A stretch of DNA of 23,925 nucleotides from positions 3,425 through 27,349 of the forward strand of contig JAAHHL010000025.1 in assembly GCA_010672185.1 (NCBI GenBank), written 5' to 3'. This stretch comes from Caldora sp. SIO3E6. GTDB taxonomy: Bacteria > Cyanobacteriota > Cyanobacteriia > Cyanobacteriales > Coleofasciculaceae. The notes beneath the pieces are model-generated. The model had not been told where the DNA came from. It ran no database searches and saw only the letters and a list, made by a program, of their open reading frames with translations. Positions 7,492 to 14,461 of this stretch are shown here, piece by piece (positions within the stretch are counted from its first letter, which is position 1; each line of letters starts with the position of its first letter). The translations under genes were made by a program, and so were the position numbers.

Positions 7492-7930
7492 GAGTTTACG
7501 TGATTTGTTGAATTCTAAATTCTTTTGTTAAGCTATCAAGTAGTGCTTAGGATACAGAGTAAGCTAATTCTAACCAAATTAGCCAAAGTAGGGTGTGTTA
7601 GCGTAGCGTAACGCACCGCATTACGGGTACAATCCTTCTCAAAAATCGCTAATACTCAGGCTATCGATTTACAACCAATAAGCTGTTCGCAAATACCTAG
7701 GTTATCGGCAGGGCGGGTTTTGTATCTAGGTTATCTTTGATGTCCTTATCATCTCCCTAAACCCGCCCCTACGAGTTTACGTGATTTGTTGAATTCTAAA
7801 TTCTTTTGTTAAGCTATCAAGTAGTGCTTAGGATAAAGAGTAAGCTAGTTTTACCCAAATTAGCCAAAGTAGGGTGTGTTAGCGTAGCGTAACGCACCGC
7901 ATTACGGGTAAAATCATTCTCAAAAATCGC
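7369..7930. repeat. 281-bp imperfect tandem duplication
   Basis: The sequence up to 7649 is repeated at +281, ending at 7930. Clearly matching blocks begin at TATCGATT (7381 and 7662) and end at CTCAAAAATCGC. Copies differ by scattered substitutions. Each contains CAGGGCGGGTTTTG, CTAAACCCGCCCCTACGAG, and GTGTTAGCGTAGCGTAAC with the dyad TTAGCG..GTAAC. The duplication includes the right half of the inverted-repeat element. No gene is visible in 7090-7990. Confidence 0.85.
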
Positions 7931-7990
7931 CGCCTTATAAGAATAGGTTTTTACAGAAAGTCCATATGTTATATTAGCAACTGAACAGCT

Positions 7991-9004
7991 TTGGGAAGAC
8001 AGAAATCGGTTGAAGAAGCTTATGAATATGGTTGTGTGCAGATCCGACTCGAAGGTTTTCCAGAGCATCTTACGCCAGTTTTGCACGCAAAAAACAAAGT
8101 AACTAATGCTCCTCCAGGGGATGCTCCCAATGAAGATATAGAGAATCAACTGCAAGGAATCAGCAGCGATGCTAACCAAGCTCGAAAGGCTCAAAGTCTC
8201 AATCAGCTTGAAGATGCTAAGCAATTGTGGACGCAAGTATTATCTAAAGCTTCTACATTACGTATAGAATCTTCTGCATTCGTTACCGAAGCTAAAAAAT
8301 CCTTACAAGAGATTGCTCAATTACAGACAGAGCGCTCTAATAAACAATATAGCTTTCCTCATCAAGATCCCAATTGTACAAATAGGTTAGATGCAATAGC
8401 TTCTGGGTTTAGAGCTGAAGCTACTGGTACAAGCAATCAGAAGGCAACCTCTCCCAAGGAAAACACAAGAGGGGAAGGCAGAAGTCAGAAGCCTGTAAAA
8501 CGACGTTTAGCAGGATTGGGGTGGGTGGTTGCATGTTCTACTGTTTTTGCTCTTAATACTCTTGACTTCAGTGAAGTAAGCGTATCTGATAATCCTCAAA
8601 ATGAGGAAAGTGTCTCTGATAATCCTCAGGAAACAGCAATTAATTTTGTGTGTACAACAATCAACAATACGCCAGTGACGCTTGTCAAATCTGACAAATT
8701 GGAAGATAAAGAGAGGCAATTTATTCGCTGGGTTAGTGATTATGGTGCTTCTGCTGGTTATACACCGGCATTGCGCTGTCAGGAGGTTACCGCGAAATTA
8801 AATAAATATTTTGCTGGAGGCGGGCGTTACATCACTTACGGAGTTAAGAATCAACAAAAAGTAATCTGTCTCACGGATAAGAAGGGCAACGGTTGTATTG
8901 AGGATCTTTTTACACTAGAACCTGGTGAAGATTCCAAGGTAGCTTTGGAAGACTTATTTGAACTTAATGCTCGGAACTTTGCAGGTCGTCCACTTCGTAT
9001 GTAG
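7991..9004 (+). CDS. COP23-domain membrane-anchored protein, probably 5'-truncated
   Basis: 337 residues. Residues 215-330 match the COP23 (circadian oscillating protein) domain: FVCTTINNTPVTLV, IRWVSDYGASAGYTPALRC, ITYGVKNQQKVICL, LFTLEPGED, with four cysteines at 221, 263, 293 and 302 that could form disulfides outside the cytoplasm. One hydrophobic segment at 174-191 follows basic residues (KRR), predicting a cytoplasmic N-terminus. VSDNPQ is repeated at 198-203 and 208-213 just after it. Residues 60-115 look helical. The frame has no ATG except the last residue. Upstream is TGA 7982-7984, so the start is TTG 7991 or another rare codon. The N-terminal 36 residues look like the tail of a larger domain. 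Probably a remnant of a longer protein; role of COP23 is unknown. Confidence 0.75.
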   Translation: MGRQKSVEEAYEYGCVQIRLEGFPEHLTPVLHAKNKVTNAPPGDAPNEDIENQLQGISSDANQARKAQSLNQLEDAKQLWTQVLSKASTLRIESSAFVTEAKKSLQEIAQLQTERSNKQYSFPHQDPNCTNRLDAIASGFRAEATGTSNQKATSPKENTRGEGRSQKPVKRRLAGLGWVVACSTVFALNTLDFSEVSVSDNPQNEESVSDNPQETAINFVCTTINNTPVTLVKSDKLEDKERQFIRWVSDYGASAGYTPALRCQEVTAKLNKYFAGGGRYITYGVKNQQKVICLTDKKGNGCIEDLFTLEPGEDSKVALEDLFELNARNFAGRPLRM

Positions 9005-9063
9005 AATCGTGAGCATAAAATAGATACTGAAGCCAAGTAGGTGCTTAATAGCGAGCAAGATGC

Positions 9064-9228
9064 TCACACTACATAAGTTACAAAAGAAAGCGATCGCTTG
9101 CTCTTGAGAATCTTAGTCTGCTTGTGATTATCGTTAGTTGTTGCAGCTGCAAAAACAGATATAGTAAAAGCAGCCTTATAAATGAACAATGGACGAACAG
9201 GTAATTGAGCATCAACCAAAAACTTCAT
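9064..9228 (-). pseudogene. DUF5615 (PIN-like) toxin remnant
   Basis: Begins MKFLVDAQLPVR, the hallmark N-terminus of DUF5615 PIN-like toxins with the first catalytic Asp. Its ATG (9228-9226) overlaps the TGA of the DUF433 gene by 4 bp (ATGA), the normal arrangement. After residue 12 similarity is lost and the frame stops at 54 residues (family about 110), so it is probably inactive through frameshift or deletion. Confidence 0.65.
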
Positions 9229-9461
9229 GATGCAATTTTATGAACAGTTTTCACTTGAGTGAGTCGAGCAGCAAAGAGTAAAGCTGCGTAAATATCATCT
9301 TGCTCTAAATCATTATAGTCAGCTAAGATTTCTTCAATAGTCATACCTGAGCTGAGTAATTCAAGAAGCAATTCAACAGGGTAACGTAATCCTCGAATAC
9401 AAGGCTTGCCATGACAAATATCCGGATCATGAGTAATACGCTCTAATAGATTATTGTCCAT
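9225..9461 (-). CDS. DUF433-family antitoxin (78 aa)
   Basis: Residues 5-72 match DUF433: ERITHDPDICHGKPCIRGLR with the conserved GKPCIRG box, then VELLLELLSSGMTIEEILADY and LEQDDIYAALLFAA. This small helical DNA-binding domain serves as antitoxin to DUF5615 PIN-like nucleases. It overlaps the start of the DUF5615 remnant by ATGA, consistent with translational coupling. The antitoxin is full length while its toxin is degraded, the usual order of decay. It might still repress its own promoter. Confidence 0.9.
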   Translation of the reverse strand: MDNNLLERITHDPDICHGKPCIRGLRYPVELLLELLSSGMTIEEILADYNDLEQDDIYAALLFAARLTQVKTVHKIAS

Positions 9462-9524
9462 ATTGATTCGTTTAGCTCTAATTGCTGGGCAGGTGCGATC
9501 GCGTACAATTAGGAGGCCATTTTG

Positions 9525-9827
9525 TCATAGGTAAACAACCTCTGCCAAAATCCGCTCTCCGATGCGAGGCTTCAATCCACTCTTATGTACTAAATCGACC
9601 TTAATTCCCAGGTTATCACTCAGATAGTTCTCCAAATTGACAAACTTTAACAAGCTCGGTGTCTGGGAAAACTCCACTAAAATATCAACATCGCTAGCTT
9701 CAGTCTGCTCTTTCCTGACGTAGGAGCCAAAAATACCTAGCTCCCTAACTTGATACTTTTCCTACAATAGTGACTTATGCTGCAATAGCCATCGCTTGAT
9801 CTCCTCCAGAGTTTTCACAATGCTCAT
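9525..9827 (-). pseudogene. MNT-type nucleotidyltransferase (antitoxin) with an internal stop
   Basis: A 101-codon frame from ATG 9827-9825 to TGA 9527-9525 is interrupted by one TAG at codon 22 (9764-9762). Downstream of it the protein reads VRELGIFGSYVRKEQTEAS followed by DVDILVEF, the GS..DxD motif of minimal nucleotidyltransferases (MntA, antitoxin that AMPylates HEPN toxins). It then continues through LGIKVDLVHKSGLKPRIG, so the family is covered end to end. The single stop suggests recent inactivation, or a shorter product from an internal start. The HEPN (DUF86) partner expected downstream is missing; only a 16-codon frame follows TGA. Confidence 0.8.
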
Positions 9828-9954
9828 CTCCTCTTAGCTTATCATAATGGGTCAATTTTAATTGTTTTTTGTGGAAAGCAAGACAGACAAGATCACAACA
9901 TCTCACTTTCCGATTAAACTTAAAGTATGAACATTATGGAAACAGCTTTTTGTT

Positions 9955-10164
9955 ATGACTTTATCAGAAGTTCTTCCATCTGTCCGACAGCTCTCAATAA
10001 TCGAGAAACTTAAGTTGATTCGGATTCTGGCAGAAGATTTAGAAGCAGCTGAGGATATCTCACCATTGGAACCCTTCAAAACATATGATTTGCCGACTCC
10101 TTACAATAGTTTTGGTGCAGGTGCAATATTGATGCAATCCTTAGAGTCAAATAGTCAGTCTTAA
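9955..10164 (+). CDS. Small hypothetical protein (69 aa)
   Basis: Starts MTLSEVLPSVRQLSIIEKLKLIRIL, an amphipathic helix pair, followed by an acidic stretch and PLEPFKTYDLPTPYNSFGAGAILM. Similar short proteins occur in many cyanobacteria near toxin-antitoxin genes and are sometimes annotated as antitoxins. I recognise the style but no defined function. The stop (TAA) lies only 5 bp before the ATG of the truncated ATPase gene, which may be accidental because that gene lacks its own 5' part. Confidence 0.6.
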   Translation: MTLSEVLPSVRQLSIIEKLKLIRILAEDLEAAEDISPLEPFKTYDLPTPYNSFGAGAILMQSLESNSQS

Positions 10165-10169
10165 TTGTC

Positions 10170-10913
10170 ATGCGCCTTCGTTACTCTACTACTGACCCTT
10201 CCCAAAACGAATTCGATAGCTTGCCACGGGTACCAATAATTCTCAGCCGAGAAGGACACATCGTTGAAACAAAACGAATGGCACGATTAATTATTGTGCA
10301 AATTATGCCTCACTTAATGATTAACGAGAGTCATCAGGAAGAAAATCATTTATCCAGTAAGATGGAAAATTATGTTTCTTGGTATCGCCATCTCTCTGAA
10401 GACCAAGGCAAGGTCGCTGAATTAGGAACTATTTTAAGAGATGTGTTAGATGGTTTTACCAGCTTTAAATTTGAGCGAGTAAGTGAACAAGGTTGGGTAC
10501 TGAAACTTAGATTTGCAACAGACACCAATGATAGTATCATTGAATATCGTTTAGGGGAACTGTCCGATGGACAGAAAACTTTAGTTGCTTTATACACCCT
10601 GATTCATGGTACTAAATCTGAAGACTATACTTTGTGCATCGACGAACCGGAAAACTTTTTAGCCTTGCCAGAAATTCAACCCTGGCTTATTCAGCTTTAT
10701 GATCTTTGTCAAGAAGATAAACTACAATCATTATTAATTTCTCACCATCCTGAGTTGATCAACTACCTGTTAGCATCACCAATAGGCTATTGGTTTGAGC
10801 GTCAAAGTAATACTCCTGTTAGAACAAAACCAATTGGCACTGATATAACTGACAATTATGGCATTCCTGTTTCAGAGCTCATTGCACGGGGATGGTTAAA
10901 TGAGTCAGCGTAG
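10170..10913 (+). pseudogene. AAA family ATPase (OLD/ABC-type), 5'-truncated
   Basis: 247 residues representing the C-terminal half of an AAA_21/OLD-like ATPase. Visible: signature LSDGQ 131-135 in RLGELSDGQKTLVALYTL, Walker B TLCIDEPENF 154-163 with Asp158 and Glu159, and the switch SHHPELINYL 191-200. Walker A and the rest of the N-terminal lobe are absent. The first 60 residues do not supply a P-loop, and TAG at 10152-10154 bars upstream extension. It cannot bind ATP alone in the normal way. Its 3' end overlaps the next gene by 14 bp, the arrangement of two-gene anti-phage modules such as ATPase plus nuclease. Homologues usually end with the same ELIxRGWLNE-like tail, so the 3' end is genuine. 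Confidence 0.75.
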
Positions 10914-11110
10914 AGTTCAAATTGTTATTCTTTGTGAAGATCGGCAGCAAGAAGTTTTTGCCCGTCATTTTCTCAAAAAACGAGGTTTTAAAGGTCTATT
11001 CCGACCTAAAATTTGTCCTCCTGGTAGCCAATCTGGAGAACAGTATGTACGAACTCAGTATTTACGAGAAGTAAAAGCATACCGCCAGAATAGATATCGC
11101 GGAAAGCATG
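10900..11110 (+). pseudogene. ATPase partner protein (TOPRIM/DUF4276-like), N-terminal fragment
   Basis: ATG 10900 overlaps the ATPase gene by 14 bp. The first ~67 residues (RRVQIVILCEDRQQEVFARH, then FLKKRGF and GSQSGEQYVR..YLREVKAYR) look like the N-terminus of the nuclease-like partner encoded beside such ATPases. ILCED is the usual first strand with acidic residues. From about 11100 the frame runs through three 31-bp repeats and then antisense through the 3' end of homoserine dehydrogenase to a stop at 11379; that part is not gene-derived. The catalytic half is missing. Family assignment (TOPRIM-like) is tentative. Confidence 0.6.
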
Positions 11111-11203
11111 ACAGGCAGGATGCCTGTTCCACAATAAGAGTACAGGCAAGATGCTTGTTCCACAGTAAGAGTTCAGGCAAGATGCCTGTTCCACAACTCT
11201 ACT
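11111..11203. repeat. Three tandem copies of a 31-bp repeat
   Basis: Units at 11111-11141, 11142-11172 and 11173-11203, each carrying a dyad like ACAGGCAGGATGCCTGT followed by TCCACA and a spacer (AATAAGAGT or similar). Units are head to tail with no variable spacers, so this is not a CRISPR array. They sit between the truncated partner gene and the end of hom. Confidence 0.85.
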
Positions 11204-11218
11204 ACAGTAATCACTCCA

Positions 11219-12526
11219 CTACAGTACTCGCAGGATACTGGGAATACTATCAACAGCATCTAAAGTACGAATTTGCTCTAGTGCCTGTCGAAAGTCCCCT
11301 TCACGAACATCATGAGTTACCACAACAATTTCCGCCAAATCTCCTTGGAAGCCAGTCTGTACTATGGACTCTAAGCTAACGTTGTGCTTACCAAAACAAG
11401 TACCCAGGCTACCGATAACTCCAGGATGATCTTTAGTCAGAAAACGAGCATAAAAGCGGGTAACAAGTTCCCCAATGGGAGCGATCGCGCAATAATGTTG
11501 GTGAGTACAACTCAATAGGGGGTGCAATTCCTCAGGACTTCCACTGGTTTTGAGAACCGCCGCAATGTTGACAATATCTGATACTACCGCACTGGCAGTT
11601 GGTCCGGCACCAGCACCAGGTCCAAAGAACATAACCTGCCCAATCGGTTCTCCTTCGACTAAAATTGCATTGTAGACACCGCTAATACTGGCGAGGGGAT
11701 GAGCTGTTGGCACTAGAGTGGGATGGACTCTTACCTGTAACATTTCCTCTTCTGAGGTATCCACTATTGACTCCCGCTTGGCCACCGCTAGTAGTTTAAT
11801 CACAAACCCCAACTTTTCCGCATAAGCAATATCCGCTGCACCCACCTGACGAATCCCTTCACAGTGGATGTCTTGCAGCTTAATTCTGCCTCCAAATGCG
11901 AGGGAAGCCAGAATCGCAATTTTATCAGCAGCATCCAATCCATCAACATCAGCAGTGGGGTCTGCCTCAGCATAACCCAGCTGTTGAGCCTCACTGAGAA
12001 TATCGGTAAAGGCAGCACCGGTGGATTGCATCTTGGTGAGGATGTAATTAGTAGTACCGTTAACAATACCAGTGATACTAGTAATTTGATTAACTCCTAA
12101 GGACTGCTTGAGAGGTTGAATTACTGGAATACCACCTCCCACTGCCGCCTCTAACAAGACATATACTCCTGCCTGGTTAGCCGCAGTAAAGATTTCATCC
12201 CCATACCGGGAAATCACAGCTTTGTTCGCTGTTACAACATGTTTTCCGTGAGCGATCGCTTGTAAAATGAGCGATCGCGCTGGTTCTAGTCCTCCCAACA
12301 CCTCTACTACAATGTCAACAGCGGGATCTGTAACAATCCCTTCTACATCAGTTGTCAATACTTCTGGCGGTAGAGAGATGGAGCGAGGCTTATCCAGGGA
12401 GCGCACTCCTACCTTATGGATTACTATTTCTTGCACCATTGGGTGACGCCCCGTGGGTTGTTGCAAAATTTGCGCCGTCCCGGTACCAACTGTTCCTAGT
12501 CCTAATAAACCTATTTTAAAAGCCAC
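11219..12526 (-). CDS. hom: Homoserine dehydrogenase
   Basis: 435 residues, the usual length of monofunctional bacterial homoserine dehydrogenase, which reduces aspartate semialdehyde to homoserine with NAD(P)H for threonine and methionine synthesis in the cytoplasm. The Rossmann motif GLLGLGTVGTG is at 6-16, VVTANKAVIS at 97-106, and AAVGGGIPVI at 127-136. NGTTNYIL is at 156-163, GLDAADK at 196-202 carries the catalytic Asp/Lys region, and VYNAILVEGEPIGQVMFFGPGAG is shortened here as residues 284-306. A C-terminal ACT domain (about 355-430) should give feedback control. Start ATG 12526 gives MAFKIGLLGLG, right for the family. It appears intact. The phosphatase gene lies 455 bp upstream on the same strand, separated by a nonamer array. 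Confidence 0.96.
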   Translation of the reverse strand: MAFKIGLLGLGTVGTGTAQILQQPTGRHPMVQEIVIHKVGVRSLDKPRSISLPPEVLTTDVEGIVTDPAVDIVVEVLGGLEPARSLILQAIAHGKHVVTANKAVISRYGDEIFTAANQAGVYVLLEAAVGGGIPVIQPLKQSLGVNQITSITGIVNGTTNYILTKMQSTGAAFTDILSEAQQLGYAEADPTADVDGLDAADKIAILASLAFGGRIKLQDIHCEGIRQVGAADIAYAEKLGFVIKLLAVAKRESIVDTSEEEMLQVRVHPTLVPTAHPLASISGVYNAILVEGEPIGQVMFFGPGAGAGPTASAVVSDIVNIAAVLKTSGSPEELHPLLSCTHQHYCAIAPIGELVTRFYARFLTKDHPGVIGSLGTCFGKHNVSLESIVQTGFQGDLAEIVVVTHDVREGDFRQALEQIRTLDAVDSIPSILRVL

Positions 12527-12776
12527 TGCGATTATCCTGAATCCTTAAGAGTTACAAAATATTGAGCCAAGCTCCATAAGCTGCGGGAGTCTCTTTATTA
12601 AGGTACTATAGATTGTTTGTAAAGAAATCAAATAACCAATAGGAGATATCGCGCACAATAGAGAAGTAACTTAGTTGACAATTTACAGTACAACAAAGTA
12701 GTATAAGTAGGTTGTCAACAACAGTTGAGGTAACAAAATATCTATTACCCATGCCCAAGCTGCACCAGTATCGGGG

Positions 12777-12976
12777 CCTCCCTCAGCTCCCTCCGCTCCC
12801 TCAGCTCCCTCAGCCCCCTCAGCCCCCTCAGCTCCCTCAGCCCCCTCAGCTCCCTCAGCTCCCCCAGCTCCCTCAGCTCCCTCAGCCCCCTCAGCCCCCT
12901 CAGCTCCCCCAGCTCCCTCAGCTCCCCCAGCCCCCTCAGCCCCCTCAGCTCCCTCAGCTCCCCCATCCCCCCATCT
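12777..12976. repeat. 9-bp tandem array (CAGCTCCCT/CAGCCCCCT)n
   Basis: About 22 nonamer units, each CAGCTCCCT, CAGCCCCCT or CAGCTCCCC, between hom and the phosphatase gene. It ends 5 bp before the phosphatase stop codon. Frames through it encode tripeptide repeats (PQL/PQP on plus, GAE/GAG on minus), which are a by-product of the 9-bp period and not convincing genes. 12527-12776 holds nothing else recognisable. Confidence 0.95.
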
Positions 12977-12981
12977 CCCAC

Positions 12982-13635
12982 CTATCCCTGCCACATTTGG
13001 GATAACTGCTGCCGTACATCAAAAAAGTCATTCCAGGGATAATAGGGTTTATGATACTCATTGAGGTAGTCAAGCAAGCGATCGCGGGCAAATACAACCG
13101 GTGCCCTAAGAGCCATATTGAGATCCGTTATAGAATCCCCAATGGCTATTTGTTCATCGGCAGGGTATTGTGCCATTACCTGCACTTTAGCTACTAGTTC
13201 TGTATCCCCTTCAAAGGCAGAATTTACTTGCAACAATTCACCGGTAGTGTCTACCTCAACCGCATAAATTGCTGCCACTCGTTCTAGTAAAGACTCTCCC
13301 CCCGTACCTGCTCGACTTAGCACTGTTTCCACCATGCCTCGCAAACCACCGGAAACGAGAATAAAGGGAACATGGTGATTATCCAGAAAATCTAGTAACT
13401 CTACTAATCCTGGACGTACTGGCTTTGATTGAGCATAGCGAATAATTTCAGGATAAAGTGCCGAAGGAATCGACTCAAGTATCTGCCGCACTCCTTGCCT
13501 AAGAGTTAACTTCCTCGCGTACATTTGGGGCATCAATTGTGCAGATAACTGGGGCGCAAATTCTTTGAGCATCCCAGCAAAGGTTTCTAATGCGGTAATC
13601 GTACCGTCAAAGTCACAGAAAACTACTCGTTTCAT
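12982..13635 (-). CDS. mtnX: HAD-family phosphatase, MtnX-like (methionine salvage)
   Basis: 217 residues with all HAD motifs: DFDGT 8-12 (nucleophile Asp8, acid Asp10), LVSGG 94-98 (Ser95), Lys150 and IGDSITD 165-171. Length and the pattern CDFDGTITALETFAGML match 2-hydroxy-3-keto-5-methylthiopentenyl-1-phosphate phosphatase (MtnX), which leads to 4-methylthio-2-oxobutyrate in the methionine salvage pathway. A related phosphoserine-phosphatase-like function cannot be excluded without a neighbouring mtn gene. Start ATG 13635 is required because DFDGT begins at residue 8. The heptamer array 13635-13673 abuts this ATG, so there is no room for a Shine-Dalgarno; translation may be leaderless or depend on other signals. 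Confidence 0.85.
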   Translation of the reverse strand: MKRVVFCDFDGTITALETFAGMLKEFAPQLSAQLMPQMYARKLTLRQGVRQILESIPSALYPEIIRYAQSKPVRPGLVELLDFLDNHHVPFILVSGGLRGMVETVLSRAGTGGESLLERVAAIYAVEVDTTGELLQVNSAFEGDTELVAKVQVMAQYPADEQIAIGDSITDLNMALRAPVVFARDRLLDYLNEYHKPYYPWNDFFDVRQQLSQMWQG

Positions 13636-13673
13636 TAGGTGTTAGGTGTTAGGTCTTAGGTCTTAGGTTTTAG
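13635..13673. repeat. Heptamer array (TTAGGTG/TTAGGTC)x5 abutting a start codon
   Basis: Five TTAGGTG/TTAGGTC/TTAGGTT units plus TTAG. The first base is the complement of the A of the mtnX-like ATG. Confidence 0.92.
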
Positions 13674-13742
13674 CCCACATTCCGTACTCTAACTGGTTTT
13701 TTGAATATTTTTGTTCTCCCCAAACCTCCCACACCTCCCACA

Positions 13743-13860
13743 CGGGTGAAGGAAATTTTGGGTGGGATTTCTTGAGCTTTGTATCCAAAAATTATCAGTT
13801 CTCTCTTCTTACTCAGCTCCTCAGCTCCTCAGCTCCTCAGCTCCTCAGCTCCTCAGCTCC
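13743..13860 (-). repeat. Dispersed repeat, copy 1 (minus), with octamer array
   Basis: On the minus strand: an 8-bp array (AGGAGCTG)x6 at 13813-13860, then AAGAAGAGAGAACTGATAAT leading into TTTTTGGATACAAAGCTC, AAGAAATCCCACCCAAAATT and TCCTTCACCC, ending near 13743. The same core with an octamer array lies at 15088-15187 and, cut by the window edge, at 23844-23925. Confidence 0.85.
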
Positions 13861-13901
13861 CACACTCCCCCCTCTCCCCACACCCTGAAAAACCTTTCGA
13901 C

Positions 13902-14189
13902 TTAACCAGCACACCATTCCCCTTCTATCCTTCCCATCCCTGACAGGAATGGGCTTCCTGCGGCTTGCGTAACTCTTTGAAACGTGATAAGGTCGCCGAA
14001 ATTAATGAGACTATACTCACCAAGACGGTCGAAATTGCCAAAAAGACAAAAGCGATCGCGGTAAAAGTCCACATTAATAGGACTGAGAGTAGTTGCTTGA
14101 TGAGTGATTTGGATACGGATAAGACTGATACAATCATTGACGTAGAGATGCTCATAGGACTGAAATACCAAAATTCCGAAGACAATCAT
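13902..14189 (-). other. Possible IS200/IS605 (tnpB) 3'-end relic with terminal hairpin
   Basis: A 95-codon minus-strand frame (MIVFGILVFQSYEHLYVNDC...) does not match a protein I know, and two other frames are nearly as open, so coding is doubtful. Near its end, minus strand 13953-13933 forms a hairpin (CCCATTCC, loop TGTCA, GGGATGGG) preceded by GGAAG and followed by AAGGATA. This is the same design as 481-537 and like the GGAAGCCC hairpins at right ends of cyanobacterial tnpB elements, where the reRNA/omegaRNA ends. No recognisable TnpB residues (DED, zinc finger) remain. Call is weak. Confidence 0.3.
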
Positions 14190-14358
14190 CGAAACTTGAT
14201 AGCGTTAAGAAACTCTAAGATAAGAAAAAAATCTATGACTGTCATCAGTAAATTCTCGTAATTAGCTCAGTGAGCCTAAACTAGGCAATGAGGAAAACAC
14301 TTGCATATTCCGAAGTCATCGCTTATTTTCCAAGTTAGACACCTGACTTCTTCAAGTG

Positions 14359-14391
14359 AGATACCCGACTTCTTAAAGAAGTCGGGTATCT
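14359..14391. repeat. Perfect 15-bp-arm hairpin (AGATACCCGACTTCT)
   Basis: AGATACCCGACTTCT (14359-14373), loop TAA, AGAAGTCGGGTATCT (14377-14391). The right arm extends into a direct repeat AAGTCGGGTATCTGGGAG at 14379-14396 and 14401-14418. This palindrome type is widespread in cyanobacterial intergenic DNA. It lies 44-103 bp upstream of the next gene and could also work as a terminator. Confidence 0.85.
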
Positions 14392-14461
14392 GGGAGCACA
14401 AGTCGGGTATCTGGGAGTACTCCCCAGTATTGATACTGATCGCCAGAGGAAATCAAATAAA

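Noticed and set aside
11111..11203. Possible CRISPR array
   Set aside because: Three contiguous 31-bp units with no unique spacers; repeats are tandem.
11204..11379. 3' extension of the ATPase partner frame
   Set aside because: Reads antisense through the end of homoserine dehydrogenase; chance open frame after the 31-bp repeats.
12683..12994. GAE-rich 103-residue minus-strand frame
   Set aside because: Arises entirely from the 9-bp array and overlaps the phosphatase 3' end; no start signal and no independent evidence.
579..13635. Direct metabolic linkage of mtnX and hom with the 579-3120 operon
   Set aside because: MtnX leads to 4-methylthio-2-oxobutyrate, a tempting precursor, but the genes are 10 kb apart with broken modules and repeats between; position gives no support.
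13965..14261. 98-residue plus-strand frame opposite the hairpin-bearing region
   Set aside because: Two overlapping frames on the other strand are equally open; no recognisable domain or start signal.
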